Positions 1-6,882 of a stretch of 10,972 nt of DNA are shown piece after piece. Within the stretch, counting starts at the first letter, position 1; each line of letters starts with the position of its first letter. The position numbers were made by a program, and so were the translations under genes. A model generated the notes under the pieces. That model searched no databases. It had not been told where the DNA came from and worked only from the letters and a program-made list of their open reading frames with translations. The DNA is from Lachnospiraceae bacterium UBA3273 (GTDB lineage: Bacteria > Bacillota > Clostridia > Lachnospirales > Lachnospiraceae), in the NCBI GenBank assembly GCA_002362385.1, contig DEUB01000068.1, positions 1 to 10,972 of the forward strand, written 5' to 3'.

Positions 1-1
1 T

Positions 2-262
2 TATGTTAATGAGGGATTTATACAAAAGTTCTTATCAAATAAGATACTACTATATTTTGGTAATGTGAGTGGCTATTTATTTCTTGTTCATTTTGTTATT
101 TTTGAGTATTTTGCGGGATTAGAAATCTTAGGAGTATCAGTAAATAAATTTGTAGTAACATTTTTAACATTATTATTATCTATTATTATTATTGAGTTAT
201 GGATTAGAATTGAAACAAAAATAGTAAACGCAAAATATCCTGGCAGGGCAACAAAAAACTGA
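2..262 (+). CDS. Acyltransferase-3 family membrane protein, C-terminal end only (5' cut by window edge)
   Basis: The frame is open from the left edge, so this is the tail (86 codons plus stop) of a longer gene and the true start lies outside the window. The visible peptide has the usual ending of membrane O-acyltransferases of the acyltransferase-3 family: a short stretch like the LGxxSYxxYLxH signature, read here as YFGNVSGYLFLVH, then a hydrophobic helix. After a short polar stretch comes a last strongly hydrophobic helix (FVVTFLTLLLSIIIIELWI), then a basic, probably cytoplasmic tail. Such proteins move acyl groups, commonly acetyl, across the membrane onto surface sugars. A GTG at position 65 could be mistaken for a start, but the family signature extends upstream of it. 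The gene ends 147 bp before the next, which has its own promoter, so it belongs to the preceding transcription unit. The family call rests only on the C-terminus, and another polytopic protein is possible. Confidence 0.7.
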   Translation, partial: YVNEGFIQKFLSNKILLYFGNVSGYLFLVHFVIFEYFAGLEILGVSVNKFVVTFLTLLLSIIIIELWIRIETKIVNAKYPGRATKN

Positions 263-322
263 TCCAGTCTCATAATTAGGTAGTGGGAATATTTGGCATA
301 TTGTCTCAAACAAGAAGAAATA

Positions 323-351
323 TTGACTTATTATTTTAAATCATATATTAT
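323..351 (+). promoter_or_regulatory. Probable sigma-A promoter for the eight-gene operon
   Basis: A -35 box TTGACT (323-328) and a -10 box TATTAT (346-351) are separated by exactly 17 bp. Each differs from consensus at one position. Transcription would start near 358, leaving a leader of about 50 nt before the ATG at 410. It lies in the only gap above 100 bp in the window, and no comparable gap occurs downstream. This is sequence-pattern evidence only, in AT-rich DNA where chance matches are not rare. Confidence 0.6.
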
Positions 352-398
352 ATCTTTGGGTTATATTTACTTTTTTGACACATAAAGTCGAATGATAT

Positions 399-404
399 AA
401 GGGG
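399..404 (+). promoter_or_regulatory. Ribosome binding site of the GtrB-like gene
   Basis: AAGGGG lies 5 nt upstream of the ATG at 410. It supports that start and marks the beginning of the first complete gene of the operon. Confidence 0.6.
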
Positions 405-409
405 TAACC

Positions 410-1351
410 ATGAAAAATATAATTGAAATAATTGTGCCATGTTTTAATGAAGAGAAGTGTATTCGTCCATTTCATGAGGAAATTAAGCGGGTATTTTCGA
501 AAGAAATTCCAAACTATGATTATTGTATTTTTTTTGTGGATGATGGAAGTAAAGATTCTACAATTGATGAGATAAAGGCTGTTGCATCAGAAGATGAGGG
601 AAAAATAAAGTATGTTTCCTTTTCTCGTAATTTTGGAAAGGAATCAGCTCTGTATGTTGGATTTGCTCAGAGTACAGGAGATCTGGTTGTACCTATGGAT
701 GCAGATTTGCAACATCCGCCGGCACTATTGCCCCAAATGATTGCGGCGATTGAAGATGGATATGATTGTGCGGGAGCTTGTAGAGTATCAAGAGTAGGAG
801 AGTCAAAGATCAGAAGCTTTTTTTCCTCCTCATTTTATTATATAATTAATGCATTAACATCCATTGAATTGAAACCGGGAGCTACGGACTATCGATTAAT
901 GAAGCGGTCGGTTGTGGATGCAATCGTGTTATTTACGGAGAGAGAGCGATTTACCAAAGGGATTTATTCGTGGATCGGATTTAAAACCAAATGGATTGAA
1001 TATGAAAATGTGGAAAGAGAAATCGGTACGACTAAGTGGTCATTTCGTGGTCTGATGCATTATGCGCTTAACGGATTTTTTGCCTTTGCAACCAGACCGC
1101 TTCGTTTGGTTGTCTATTTTGGTATGCTTGTAGTGCTGATTGCTATCATTATGGCTGTTCATTATTCAATCGGCGTATTGAGGAATCCCGAAGCTGTAAG
1201 AAACGGCTTTACCAGCGTAATTGTAGTTGTGACCTTTTTTGGCGGGATCATCACAATGATTCTCGGTGTTATGGGAGAATATCTGGCAAGGATTTATATG
1301 GAAGTTAAAAAAAGGCCAATTTTTATTGTTCGAGAGACAAATGTGAAATAG
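410..1351 (+). CDS. Polyprenyl-phosphate glycosyltransferase, GT2 family, GtrB/DPM1-like
   Basis: This 313-residue protein has the GtrB/CsbB/DPM1 arrangement: a cytoplasmic GT-A domain followed by two C-terminal membrane helices. Visible motifs are IVPCFNEE (8-15), the nucleotide-sugar-binding DDGS (44-47), SRNFGKE (72-78) and the metal-binding DAD inside MDADLQHPP (96-104). TTKWSFRGL (207-215) matches the family's conserved G-x-S/T-K-W segment before the membrane part. Hydrophobic helices lie at about 231-253 and 267-289. Length is normal for the family (about 310-330). Family members transfer a sugar from UDP- or GDP-sugar to undecaprenyl phosphate on the inner face; the flipped lipid-sugar then feeds a GT-C enzyme outside. 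The next gene, 14 bp away, encodes a suitable polytopic partner. The sugar cannot be read from the sequence. The start is ATG with AAGGGG 5 nt upstream. Its 3' half is GC-richer (about 41% by hand count over 1081-1320) than the beginning of the next gene. Confidence 0.9.
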   Translation: MKNIIEIIVPCFNEEKCIRPFHEEIKRVFSKEIPNYDYCIFFVDDGSKDSTIDEIKAVASEDEGKIKYVSFSRNFGKESALYVGFAQSTGDLVVPMDADLQHPPALLPQMIAAIEDGYDCAGACRVSRVGESKIRSFFSSSFYYIINALTSIELKPGATDYRLMKRSVVDAIVLFTERERFTKGIYSWIGFKTKWIEYENVEREIGTTKWSFRGLMHYALNGFFAFATRPLRLVVYFGMLVVLIAIIMAVHYSIGVLRNPEAVRNGFTSVIVVVTFFGGIITMILGVMGEYLARIYMEVKKRPIFIVRETNVK

Positions 1352-1365
1352 GTTGCGGTTGAAGA

Positions 1366-3249
1366 ATGAAAAATAATAAAGTAATTAAAAATTTATTAGT
1401 TGAGTTGATCATAATCTTATTGTTTTGCGGAGTATTGTCCCTCATACTATTTTTCATTTATAGAGCATGGAGAATAAATTGGGATATTCCATATACTGGA
1501 TTCACAGGTGATGGGGCGCTTACAGTTGCGTCTGTTGGCAACTTTAAAAATGGATATAGTTTTTGGGATTTATCAAATTTTAATAGTCATTTGGAAAATG
1601 CGACTAATTTAATACAACAGGAAGGAATAGTTATTAGTTTTATTTTGTATGTATTATCGCACATCATTTCTGGCATTGGTCATGTTGTTAATGGGTATTT
1701 TTATCTAACTTATATTTTGGTAGGAGTATTTGCATATATTACATTTTATAAAGTTGGGATAAATAGATGGGTTGCGTTTGGTGGGGGTATTTTATATACA
1801 TTAATGCCATATCATTATGAAAAAATTGGATATGGACATATTTCTTTAGCAAGTTATTTTTTTGTTCCTATTATCTGTGGAGAAATCATTTTGTTAATGA
1901 AAAATGATTATACACAAAGAAAAAGAGAGATTATACTAGTATCCCTTGTTTGCTTAATGATGACAGGAATTTCTTTATATTATGCATGTTTTTCATTAGT
2001 TGTTTTTGCATTTGTTTTTGTATATCTCATTATAAATAATAAAAGTAAAATAAAATATTGTTTTCTTTATTTTTTTTGTACCATATTAGGAATTGTTATT
2101 TCTATTGCTATTTCTGTTAATCAGTCCGGTAGAAGTTTACCTGATACCGTATCCACTTCTGTTCGCGATATGGGACATATGCTTGCGCAATCTTTAAACA
2201 TTTTTTCTTTGGGAGTGCCGATTATTGATCATCCGGTTAAAGCGATTGCGGATTGGGGCTGGAAAATTTATTCGGAAAATCCGTCAACATGGTCTGTAAT
2301 GCCACTAGGAGTATTATGCTTTGGCGGCTTATTGATATCGATCGGAACAGTTTTGATATGTAGGGACAAACATGATGAAGTATTATATAAATGCGGGCTG
2401 GTTAATATTTATTTGCTCATCTTTTCTGCGGTTGGCGGATTAGCATTACTGATCGCGTTATTAAATGCTTCAATTCGTAATTTTACAAGAATGAGTATAT
2501 TTATTGCATACTTTTCAGTATTAGCAATATGCTGCTGTTTTGATTATATTATAAAAAGGGCAAGAACAAAAAGAGTAACTCTTTTTATTGCATATATGAT
2601 AATCTCCGTTATGTTTTTGAGCGGTATTTATGACATTTCATCTCCGAGCATTGCCAAGTATGCGAGATATGATAGCACATCTGACAGCTTTTTTGTTAAT
2701 CCGTATATTGAAACAGAAGAGACCTATTTATCGTATCAGGAGTTTTTTAAAAGGGTTGATTTGAAGGCACCAAAACAAGTGCTTCTTTATCCTTACTTTG
2801 AATTGTTTAAATATACTAAATATACTGAGAGCGGGGAGAAAATAGAGGCGTTTGATGCATTGACCGCGCAATTATTTGCACCTGATATAGAATGGGATAA
2901 TGGAATATATGTTAATTCTGATTTAGGACATCGTTGGCTTTATATGCAGAAAAACTTTACTGTAGAAGAATACTTTGATTTTGCCGTAAGTTTAGGAAAT
3001 GAAGGAATAGTTGTTGATGTAGCTGTGCTAAATACTTTTGAGGGTCTGGATAAAGAACATATTTTAAACAGACTGTATGAGATTGCGGATTATACAGAGG
3101 AAGATCGTACAGGAGATTTGGTTTATTTTGATTTAAGCTCATATAAGGAAAGATATTTTAAAGATAATTATGAGAAAGTTGAATATAACAATCATGCCAT
3201 GTATGAATCAAATTATGATGGGTTTGAAGAATTAATGGAAAAAAAATGA
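1366..3249 (+). CDS. Large polytopic membrane protein, probable GT-C/YfhO-like glycosyltransferase acting with the GtrB-like enzyme
   Basis: The 627-residue product has a first helix at about 11-32, an extracytoplasmic loop with acidic residues (D40, D49) as often found at GT-C active sites, and further hydrophobic helices at about 85-100, 109-128, 135-146, 160-177, 187-222, 230-250, 311-331, 343-366, 375-395 and 405-422. The segment ASIRNFTRMS (368-377) resembles the R-x-x-x-R element of YfhO-type proteins. The last 200 residues (about 423-627) are hydrophilic and probably fold outside the membrane. In known GtrB/CsbB systems the partner is a membrane protein that moves the sugar from undecaprenyl phosphate onto a surface polymer; position directly after a GtrB-like gene supports that role here. 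The ribosome binding site is weak (GAAG immediately before ATG), so translation may depend on the upstream gene. Base composition changes sharply near 2110. The GT-C call is by topology and context, not by an unambiguous motif. Confidence 0.7.
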   Translation: MKNNKVIKNLLVELIIILLFCGVLSLILFFIYRAWRINWDIPYTGFTGDGALTVASVGNFKNGYSFWDLSNFNSHLENATNLIQQEGIVISFILYVLSHIISGIGHVVNGYFYLTYILVGVFAYITFYKVGINRWVAFGGGILYTLMPYHYEKIGYGHISLASYFFVPIICGEIILLMKNDYTQRKREIILVSLVCLMMTGISLYYACFSLVVFAFVFVYLIINNKSKIKYCFLYFFCTILGIVISIAISVNQSGRSLPDTVSTSVRDMGHMLAQSLNIFSLGVPIIDHPVKAIADWGWKIYSENPSTWSVMPLGVLCFGGLLISIGTVLICRDKHDEVLYKCGLVNIYLLIFSAVGGLALLIALLNASIRNFTRMSIFIAYFSVLAICCCFDYIIKRARTKRVTLFIAYMIISVMFLSGIYDISSPSIAKYARYDSTSDSFFVNPYIETEETYLSYQEFFKRVDLKAPKQVLLYPYFELFKYTKYTESGEKIEAFDALTAQLFAPDIEWDNGIYVNSDLGHRWLYMQKNFTVEEYFDFAVSLGNEGIVVDVAVLNTFEGLDKEHILNRLYEIADYTEEDRTGDLVYFDLSSYKERYFKDNYEKVEYNNHAMYESNYDGFEELMEKK

Positions 3250-3271
3250 TAGTTATGGAATAGACAGAAGC

Positions 3272-3277
3272 AAGGAG
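3272..3277 (+). promoter_or_regulatory. Ribosome binding site that decides the flippase start
   Basis: AAGGAG ends at 3277 and lies 5 nt before ATG 3283. The in-frame GTG at 3277 overlaps the last base of this site and so cannot use it. ATG 3283 is therefore the better start. Confidence 0.75.
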
Positions 3278-3282
3278 TGTTT

Positions 3283-4839
3283 ATGGCAACAGAAGTTCGT
3301 GTTAAGCATACTGTCAACAATATTGTTTCACTTTTATTTTTTACAACAATTACTTCATTAATGCCTTTTGCTATAAGGGCATGTATCATCAGGGTATGGG
3401 GACTTGAATATTTGGGCCTGAATTCATTATTTAACTCAGTGCTTGGTGTTTTAAATATCAGTGAATTAGGAATTGGCCAGGCATTGGTTATTAAGATGTA
3501 TAAACCGGCAGCACAAGGAGATACAAAAACAGTTGGAAAACTGTTGGCGTTATATCGTTTTTTTTATAAGGTGCTGGGTATAACAATTCTTATAATTGGT
3601 TTTGTTATTGTTCCCTTTTTGTCCTATATAATTAAAGGCGCATATCCCAGTGATATTAATATATATGTAATATATTTAATTTATTTACTACAATCGGTGG
3701 CAAGTTATTTGTTTTTTCCATACTGTCAGGCTGCATTTATGGCAAATCAGGATTCGGGGACACCATATCGAAATCATGCGTGGGTTTGGCTTTTTTTATA
3801 TATAATCCAAATTATTGCCATATGCTTTTTGCATAATTATTATGCATATATTATATGGCTTCCGGTTGGAAATGCAATTTGTGGAATTATAGATTCTATT
3901 GTTTTAAAAAAACGTTTTCCGGAATATAAGCTTGAAGCTATTGATAAAAATACGTTTGAAAAAGAATATTGGTTAGATTTTTTTAAAATGGTATTTGCCA
4001 TGGCGCTGTCCAAAGTACGGACAGTGCTGCGAAACTCTATCGACGCGATTATTGTTTCGGCCACCTTAGGTTTGGTTATTGTTGCAAAATATCAAAACTA
4101 TATTTTAGTCATGACGGTTCCTGTTATGATTGCAGGATCCATCATTGGCGGTATACTGCCAAGCCTTGGTAATGGAGTAGCATTGGAATCAGAAGACAGT
4201 AATTATGCAGTAACAAAAATTATTGCTTTTGTTAATCAATGGGTCGGAACTGTTTTTGCAGCGATATTAGCATGTCTATATCAGTCCTTTATGATTTTGT
4301 GGGCAGGTAAAGATAGTACTCTTTCTGAGTTTGCCATGGGCTTATTTGTTGTCTATTTCTACTTACGTATTATTAGCGATCTGCCCAATATGGTTCGTAA
4401 TAGCAGCGGTGTATGGTGGCAGGGAAAATGGATTTCGGTAATAGAAAGTATCGTGAATCTTGTTTTCAGTTTTGTTTTAGTGAAGGTCATTGGCGTAGAG
4501 GGTGTCATTATTGCCACTATCATTTCTATGTTGTTTATAAATATTCCGTTTGAAAATTATTACATTTTTAAGTATTATTTTCGCCGTAATCCTTGGAGAG
4601 ATTTGTGGACTTATTTATATCAGGGGATAATTTCATTTGTAATTGTTTTTGTTACGTATTCGATTGCCCAATTATTTAAGGATACAGGTATCGTTTCGTT
4701 CATTATGAAAATGTTAGTGGGAGGAACACTTTCAAACCTGTTTTTGTTAGTCGTTTATTTTAGAAATGCCCAATTTTCAGAGTTATGTAAAATATTAAAG
4801 CGGTTCTTGAGCAGCGTTGTAAACGGAAAGGGAAAATAG
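3283..4839 (+). CDS. wzx: Wzx-type polysaccharide flippase (MOP superfamily)
   Basis: The 518-residue protein is almost entirely hydrophobic, with about 12-14 predicted membrane helices, and matches the size and layout of Gram-positive polysaccharide flippases. The N-terminal part carries the typical pattern of the family: an R-V-W-G-x-EYLGLNSLF segment (EYLGLN at 42-47) followed by ELGIG (61-65) and a MYKPAAQGD segment. Such proteins flip undecaprenyl-diphosphate-linked repeat units from the inner to the outer face of the membrane. An in-frame GTG six bases upstream overlaps the AAGGAG ribosome binding site, so ATG 3283 is preferred. The gene lies 33 bp after the GT-C-like gene and ends 1 bp before the next glycosyltransferase, so it is clearly in the same operon. 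A flippase beside cytoplasmic glycosyltransferases points to a Wzx/Wzy-type pathway, although no Wzy candidate is seen in this window. Substrate specificity cannot be deduced. Confidence 0.88.
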   Translation: MATEVRVKHTVNNIVSLLFFTTITSLMPFAIRACIIRVWGLEYLGLNSLFNSVLGVLNISELGIGQALVIKMYKPAAQGDTKTVGKLLALYRFFYKVLGITILIIGFVIVPFLSYIIKGAYPSDINIYVIYLIYLLQSVASYLFFPYCQAAFMANQDSGTPYRNHAWVWLFLYIIQIIAICFLHNYYAYIIWLPVGNAICGIIDSIVLKKRFPEYKLEAIDKNTFEKEYWLDFFKMVFAMALSKVRTVLRNSIDAIIVSATLGLVIVAKYQNYILVMTVPVMIAGSIIGGILPSLGNGVALESEDSNYAVTKIIAFVNQWVGTVFAAILACLYQSFMILWAGKDSTLSEFAMGLFVVYFYLRIISDLPNMVRNSSGVWWQGKWISVIESIVNLVFSFVLVKVIGVEGVIIATIISMLFINIPFENYYIFKYYFRRNPWRDLWTYLYQGIISFVIVFVTYSIAQLFKDTGIVSFIMKMLVGGTLSNLFLLVVYFRNAQFSELCKILKRFLSSVVNGKGK

Positions 4840-4840
4840 T

Positions 4841-5839
4841 ATGAAATTTACGGTTGCAATTGGTGTATTTAATGGAGAAAAATATATCGGAGAATGTTTA
4901 GAATCATTGTCAAAATCGCTGAACAATGATAATGTTGAAATTTTAGTTGTTGATGACGGATCGAAAGATAATACGGTTCAAGTTTCTCGCATATTTGAGA
5001 AAAATTATTGCAATATCAGAGTTGTGGAAAAAGGTGTAAATAGAGGCTTGGGAGATAATTATAATGTTGCCATAAAGGAAGCGAAAGGCGAATACATTAT
5101 TTTTATGGATGGAGATGATGTATTAGATATTGAGTTGCTCGAAAAGACCGTAAGAAATGTCGAATTATCAGCCGATTTACTTGTGTTTAGACATTACAAA
5201 TTTTCTGATGATGGATATAAAGTCTATGACGACAGAGTATTTAATTATGAAGAGGGTAAAAAATATTCATATTTAGAAACGAATAATCATGTATCTCATT
5301 TCATCCATGACTTGATATATAAGAAATCGTTTTTGATTGAGAATCATATATTAGCAGATGATTATTATAAACTATATAATGATATGGCTTTTAATATGCG
5401 TATATTTCAGAAGGCCGAAACAGTACAGTTTTTTAATGCTAATATTTATGGGTATAGGTTTTCTGATGGACAAAGTATGAATATTAGCAGTTTAATAAAA
5501 TGGCGTTTAGATCGTGTTAATATGTCAAAGTCTATGATAAAAGAGTATTTGAAAGTAAATGAAGATAATAAAATAAATCCGGGGAGAATTAAAATTGCAC
5601 GTAGACAGGCGGCGGGGTCGTTTGCAGATGCATATATGGGAATGCTCTTCGGGGATAATATTAAAGCAGAAATACAGGAATATAATCAGTATATAAAACA
5701 AGACCGGGCATTATGGAATTCGGCATCAACATTTGCTAAGGTGGCGAGGTTAAATCAACCATTCTTATATCCGCTATTAAAATTAGCATGTAAATATCAT
5801 ATTAAATATGTTTTGAATAATCCCAGAAGGAAGTTTTGA
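4841..5839 (+). CDS. GT2 family glycosyltransferase (first of three in tandem)
   Basis: This 332-residue protein begins directly with the GT-A fold: strand TVAIGVFNGEKYI (4-16), the nucleotide-binding VDDGS (37-41) and the metal-binding MDGDD (89-93). A later N-D pair (180-181, in KLYNDMAFN) lies where related enzymes have their catalytic ED. YGYRFSDGQS (203-212) matches the Y-x-Y-R...S segment common in capsule GT2 enzymes. No membrane helix is obvious, so it is probably cytoplasmic or peripheral. It should transfer one sugar from a nucleotide donor onto a lipid-linked repeat unit; donor, acceptor and linkage are not readable. The ATG start has AAGGG (4828-4832) 8 nt upstream and follows the flippase stop by a single base, indicating co-translation. 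The GT2 assignment is firm and the specific function unknown. Confidence 0.9.
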   Translation: MKFTVAIGVFNGEKYIGECLESLSKSLNNDNVEILVVDDGSKDNTVQVSRIFEKNYCNIRVVEKGVNRGLGDNYNVAIKEAKGEYIIFMDGDDVLDIELLEKTVRNVELSADLLVFRHYKFSDDGYKVYDDRVFNYEEGKKYSYLETNNHVSHFIHDLIYKKSFLIENHILADDYYKLYNDMAFNMRIFQKAETVQFFNANIYGYRFSDGQSMNISSLIKWRLDRVNMSKSMIKEYLKVNEDNKINPGRIKIARRQAAGSFADAYMGMLFGDNIKAEIQEYNQYIKQDRALWNSASTFAKVARLNQPFLYPLLKLACKYHIKYVLNNPRRKF

Positions 5840-5844
5840 TAAAA

Positions 5845-5850
5845 AAGGAG
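5845..5850 (+). promoter_or_regulatory. Ribosome binding site supporting a GTG start
   Basis: AAGGAG lies 7 nt upstream of GTG 5858. The spacing is ideal and no ATG is available at that position, which supports the GTG start. Confidence 0.7.
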
Positions 5851-5857
5851 AACAATA

Positions 5858-6868
5858 GTGGTAAGCGTTATAATGCCAGCTTATAATGTTGACAGTTATA
5901 TTGAAAAAAGTGTAAAATCTGTATTGCAGCAATCAAATGATGAGATTGAATTAATAATAATTGATGATGGTTCATCCGATAGAACGCTTGAACTTGCTCG
6001 GGAGTTAGAGAAAAAGGATTCCCGTATAGTGGTACTTGAAAATTCACACGCTGGGGTTTCAAAGGCCAGATATAGCGGATTAAAGAAGGCGTCAGGGGAA
6101 TGGATTTTTTTTATGGACAGTGATGATTTATTGGCTCCCTGGGCATTTGAAAGCATGCTTGAAGCTGCGGATACATCAGATATATGTAAGATAGCGGCTT
6201 TGGAGTTTCGGGATGAAAAAGAAATTGTTTCCAAAATGCCTAAGAATAAAGAATTAAAAAAAGTAATTCGGGATGGTCATGATGCATGTCTAAAATTATG
6301 TACCGAAAAAGAGTTTACTGGCGCAGCGCTGCTGTGGGGAAGGCTGATCAAGAAAGAATTATTTTTGCATGGCGACATACAGGAACTTTTTTCGGAACAA
6401 GTCATGGAAGAATATCCATATAATTTTTTCGAAGATGTGATAATTGGTTCAAGATTACTTGCAGTTGCGCAAACTGTGACAGAAATATCAAATGTCGGTT
6501 ATTTTCACAGAATTAATACAAGCGGTCTATCTCATGGAATGAATATTACTGATTATAAATATGAACAAATAAAAGCAACTATGTATGGTTTGAATTACTA
6601 CAAACAAAGGGGATGGATCGATTTATATGAAGCGCAATTGGTCGACGGTTATTTTCTTGTGATGTCCTTATATTGTAAGGCAAATATTTCTGAAACGGAT
6701 CAAACCAAGCTAAGTGCTTGTATACAAGATGTCAAATCTTTTGATAATGAGTTTAAAAGATCTTTAAACCGTATATTTTGGCGCGATCCAATACGAATCA
6801 TATATATTTATTTTTGGAGATATCTGCCTAAAATATGGCTGTTGTTTATGAAATTGTATTTTCGTTAA
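5858..6868 (+). CDS. GT2 family glycosyltransferase (second of three in tandem)
   Basis: The 336-residue product starts at GTG, with AAGGAG 7 nt upstream, and enters the GT-A fold at once: VSVIMPAYN (2-10), IDDGSSD (35-41), MDSDD (86-90). Downstream, LLWGRLIKKELF (158-169) and FFEDV (190-194) match the W-x-K/R-x-x-K-K-x-x-F and ED elements of EpsJ/WbbL-like capsule glycosyltransferases; E192-D193 probably includes the catalytic base. YFHRINTSGLS (215-225) is the usual Y-x-R...S segment. It should be a cytoplasmic sugar transferase acting on the lipid-linked oligosaccharide; sugar and linkage are unknown. Its last 34 bases overlap an open stretch of the next gene's frame, but the next gene probably starts after this stop. 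Motif spacing is almost the same as in the following gene (DDGS at 36-39 in both if that gene starts at TTG 6883), suggesting the two are paralogues. Confidence 0.9.
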   Translation: MVSVIMPAYNVDSYIEKSVKSVLQQSNDEIELIIIDDGSSDRTLELARELEKKDSRIVVLENSHAGVSKARYSGLKKASGEWIFFMDSDDLLAPWAFESMLEAADTSDICKIAALEFRDEKEIVSKMPKNKELKKVIRDGHDACLKLCTEKEFTGAALLWGRLIKKELFLHGDIQELFSEQVMEEYPYNFFEDVIIGSRLLAVAQTVTEISNVGYFHRINTSGLSHGMNITDYKYEQIKATMYGLNYYKQRGWIDLYEAQLVDGYFLVMSLYCKANISETDQTKLSACIQDVKSFDNEFKRSLNRIFWRDPIRIIYIYFWRYLPKIWLLFMKLYFR

Positions 6869-6873
6869 AGGAG
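6867..6873 (+). promoter_or_regulatory. Ribosome binding site pointing to a TTG start
   Basis: AAAGGAG overlaps the TAA stop of the preceding gene and lies 9 nt upstream of an in-frame TTG at 6883. The in-frame ATG at 6835 lies upstream of this site, inside the preceding gene, and shows no ribosome binding site of its own. Confidence 0.7.
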
Positions 6874-6882
6874 AAAATTGCA

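Noticed and set aside
65..262. A separate small 65-residue membrane protein starting at GTG 65
   Set aside because: The frame is open upstream to the window edge and the acyltransferase C-terminal signature spans the GTG, so this is the tail of a larger gene.
288..302. Inverted repeat AATAT...ATATT after the first gene, considered as a terminator
   Set aside because: The stem is five A/T pairs with no following T run, so it is too weak to support a terminator call.
375..401. Second promoter-like pair, TTGACA at 375-380 with TATAAG at 396-401
   Set aside because: The spacer is only 15 bp and the predicted transcript would begin at about the start codon, skipping the AAGGGG ribosome binding site. 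The pair at 323-351 has the better geometry.
3239..3246. A8 run at the end of the GT-C-like gene, considered as a slippage site
   Set aside because: It is two codons from the stop, so slippage would change only a few residues, and A8 or T8 runs recur in this AT-rich window (for example 2070-2077, 3558-3565, 8690-8697).
3277..3282. GTG 3277 as the start of the flippase
   Set aside because: It overlaps the AAGGAG site; ATG 3283 has correct spacing.
5868..6234. Overlapping minus-strand open frames opposite the second GT2 gene
   Set aside because: They are antisense to a conserved GT2 catalytic domain and have no ribosome binding site or family pattern.
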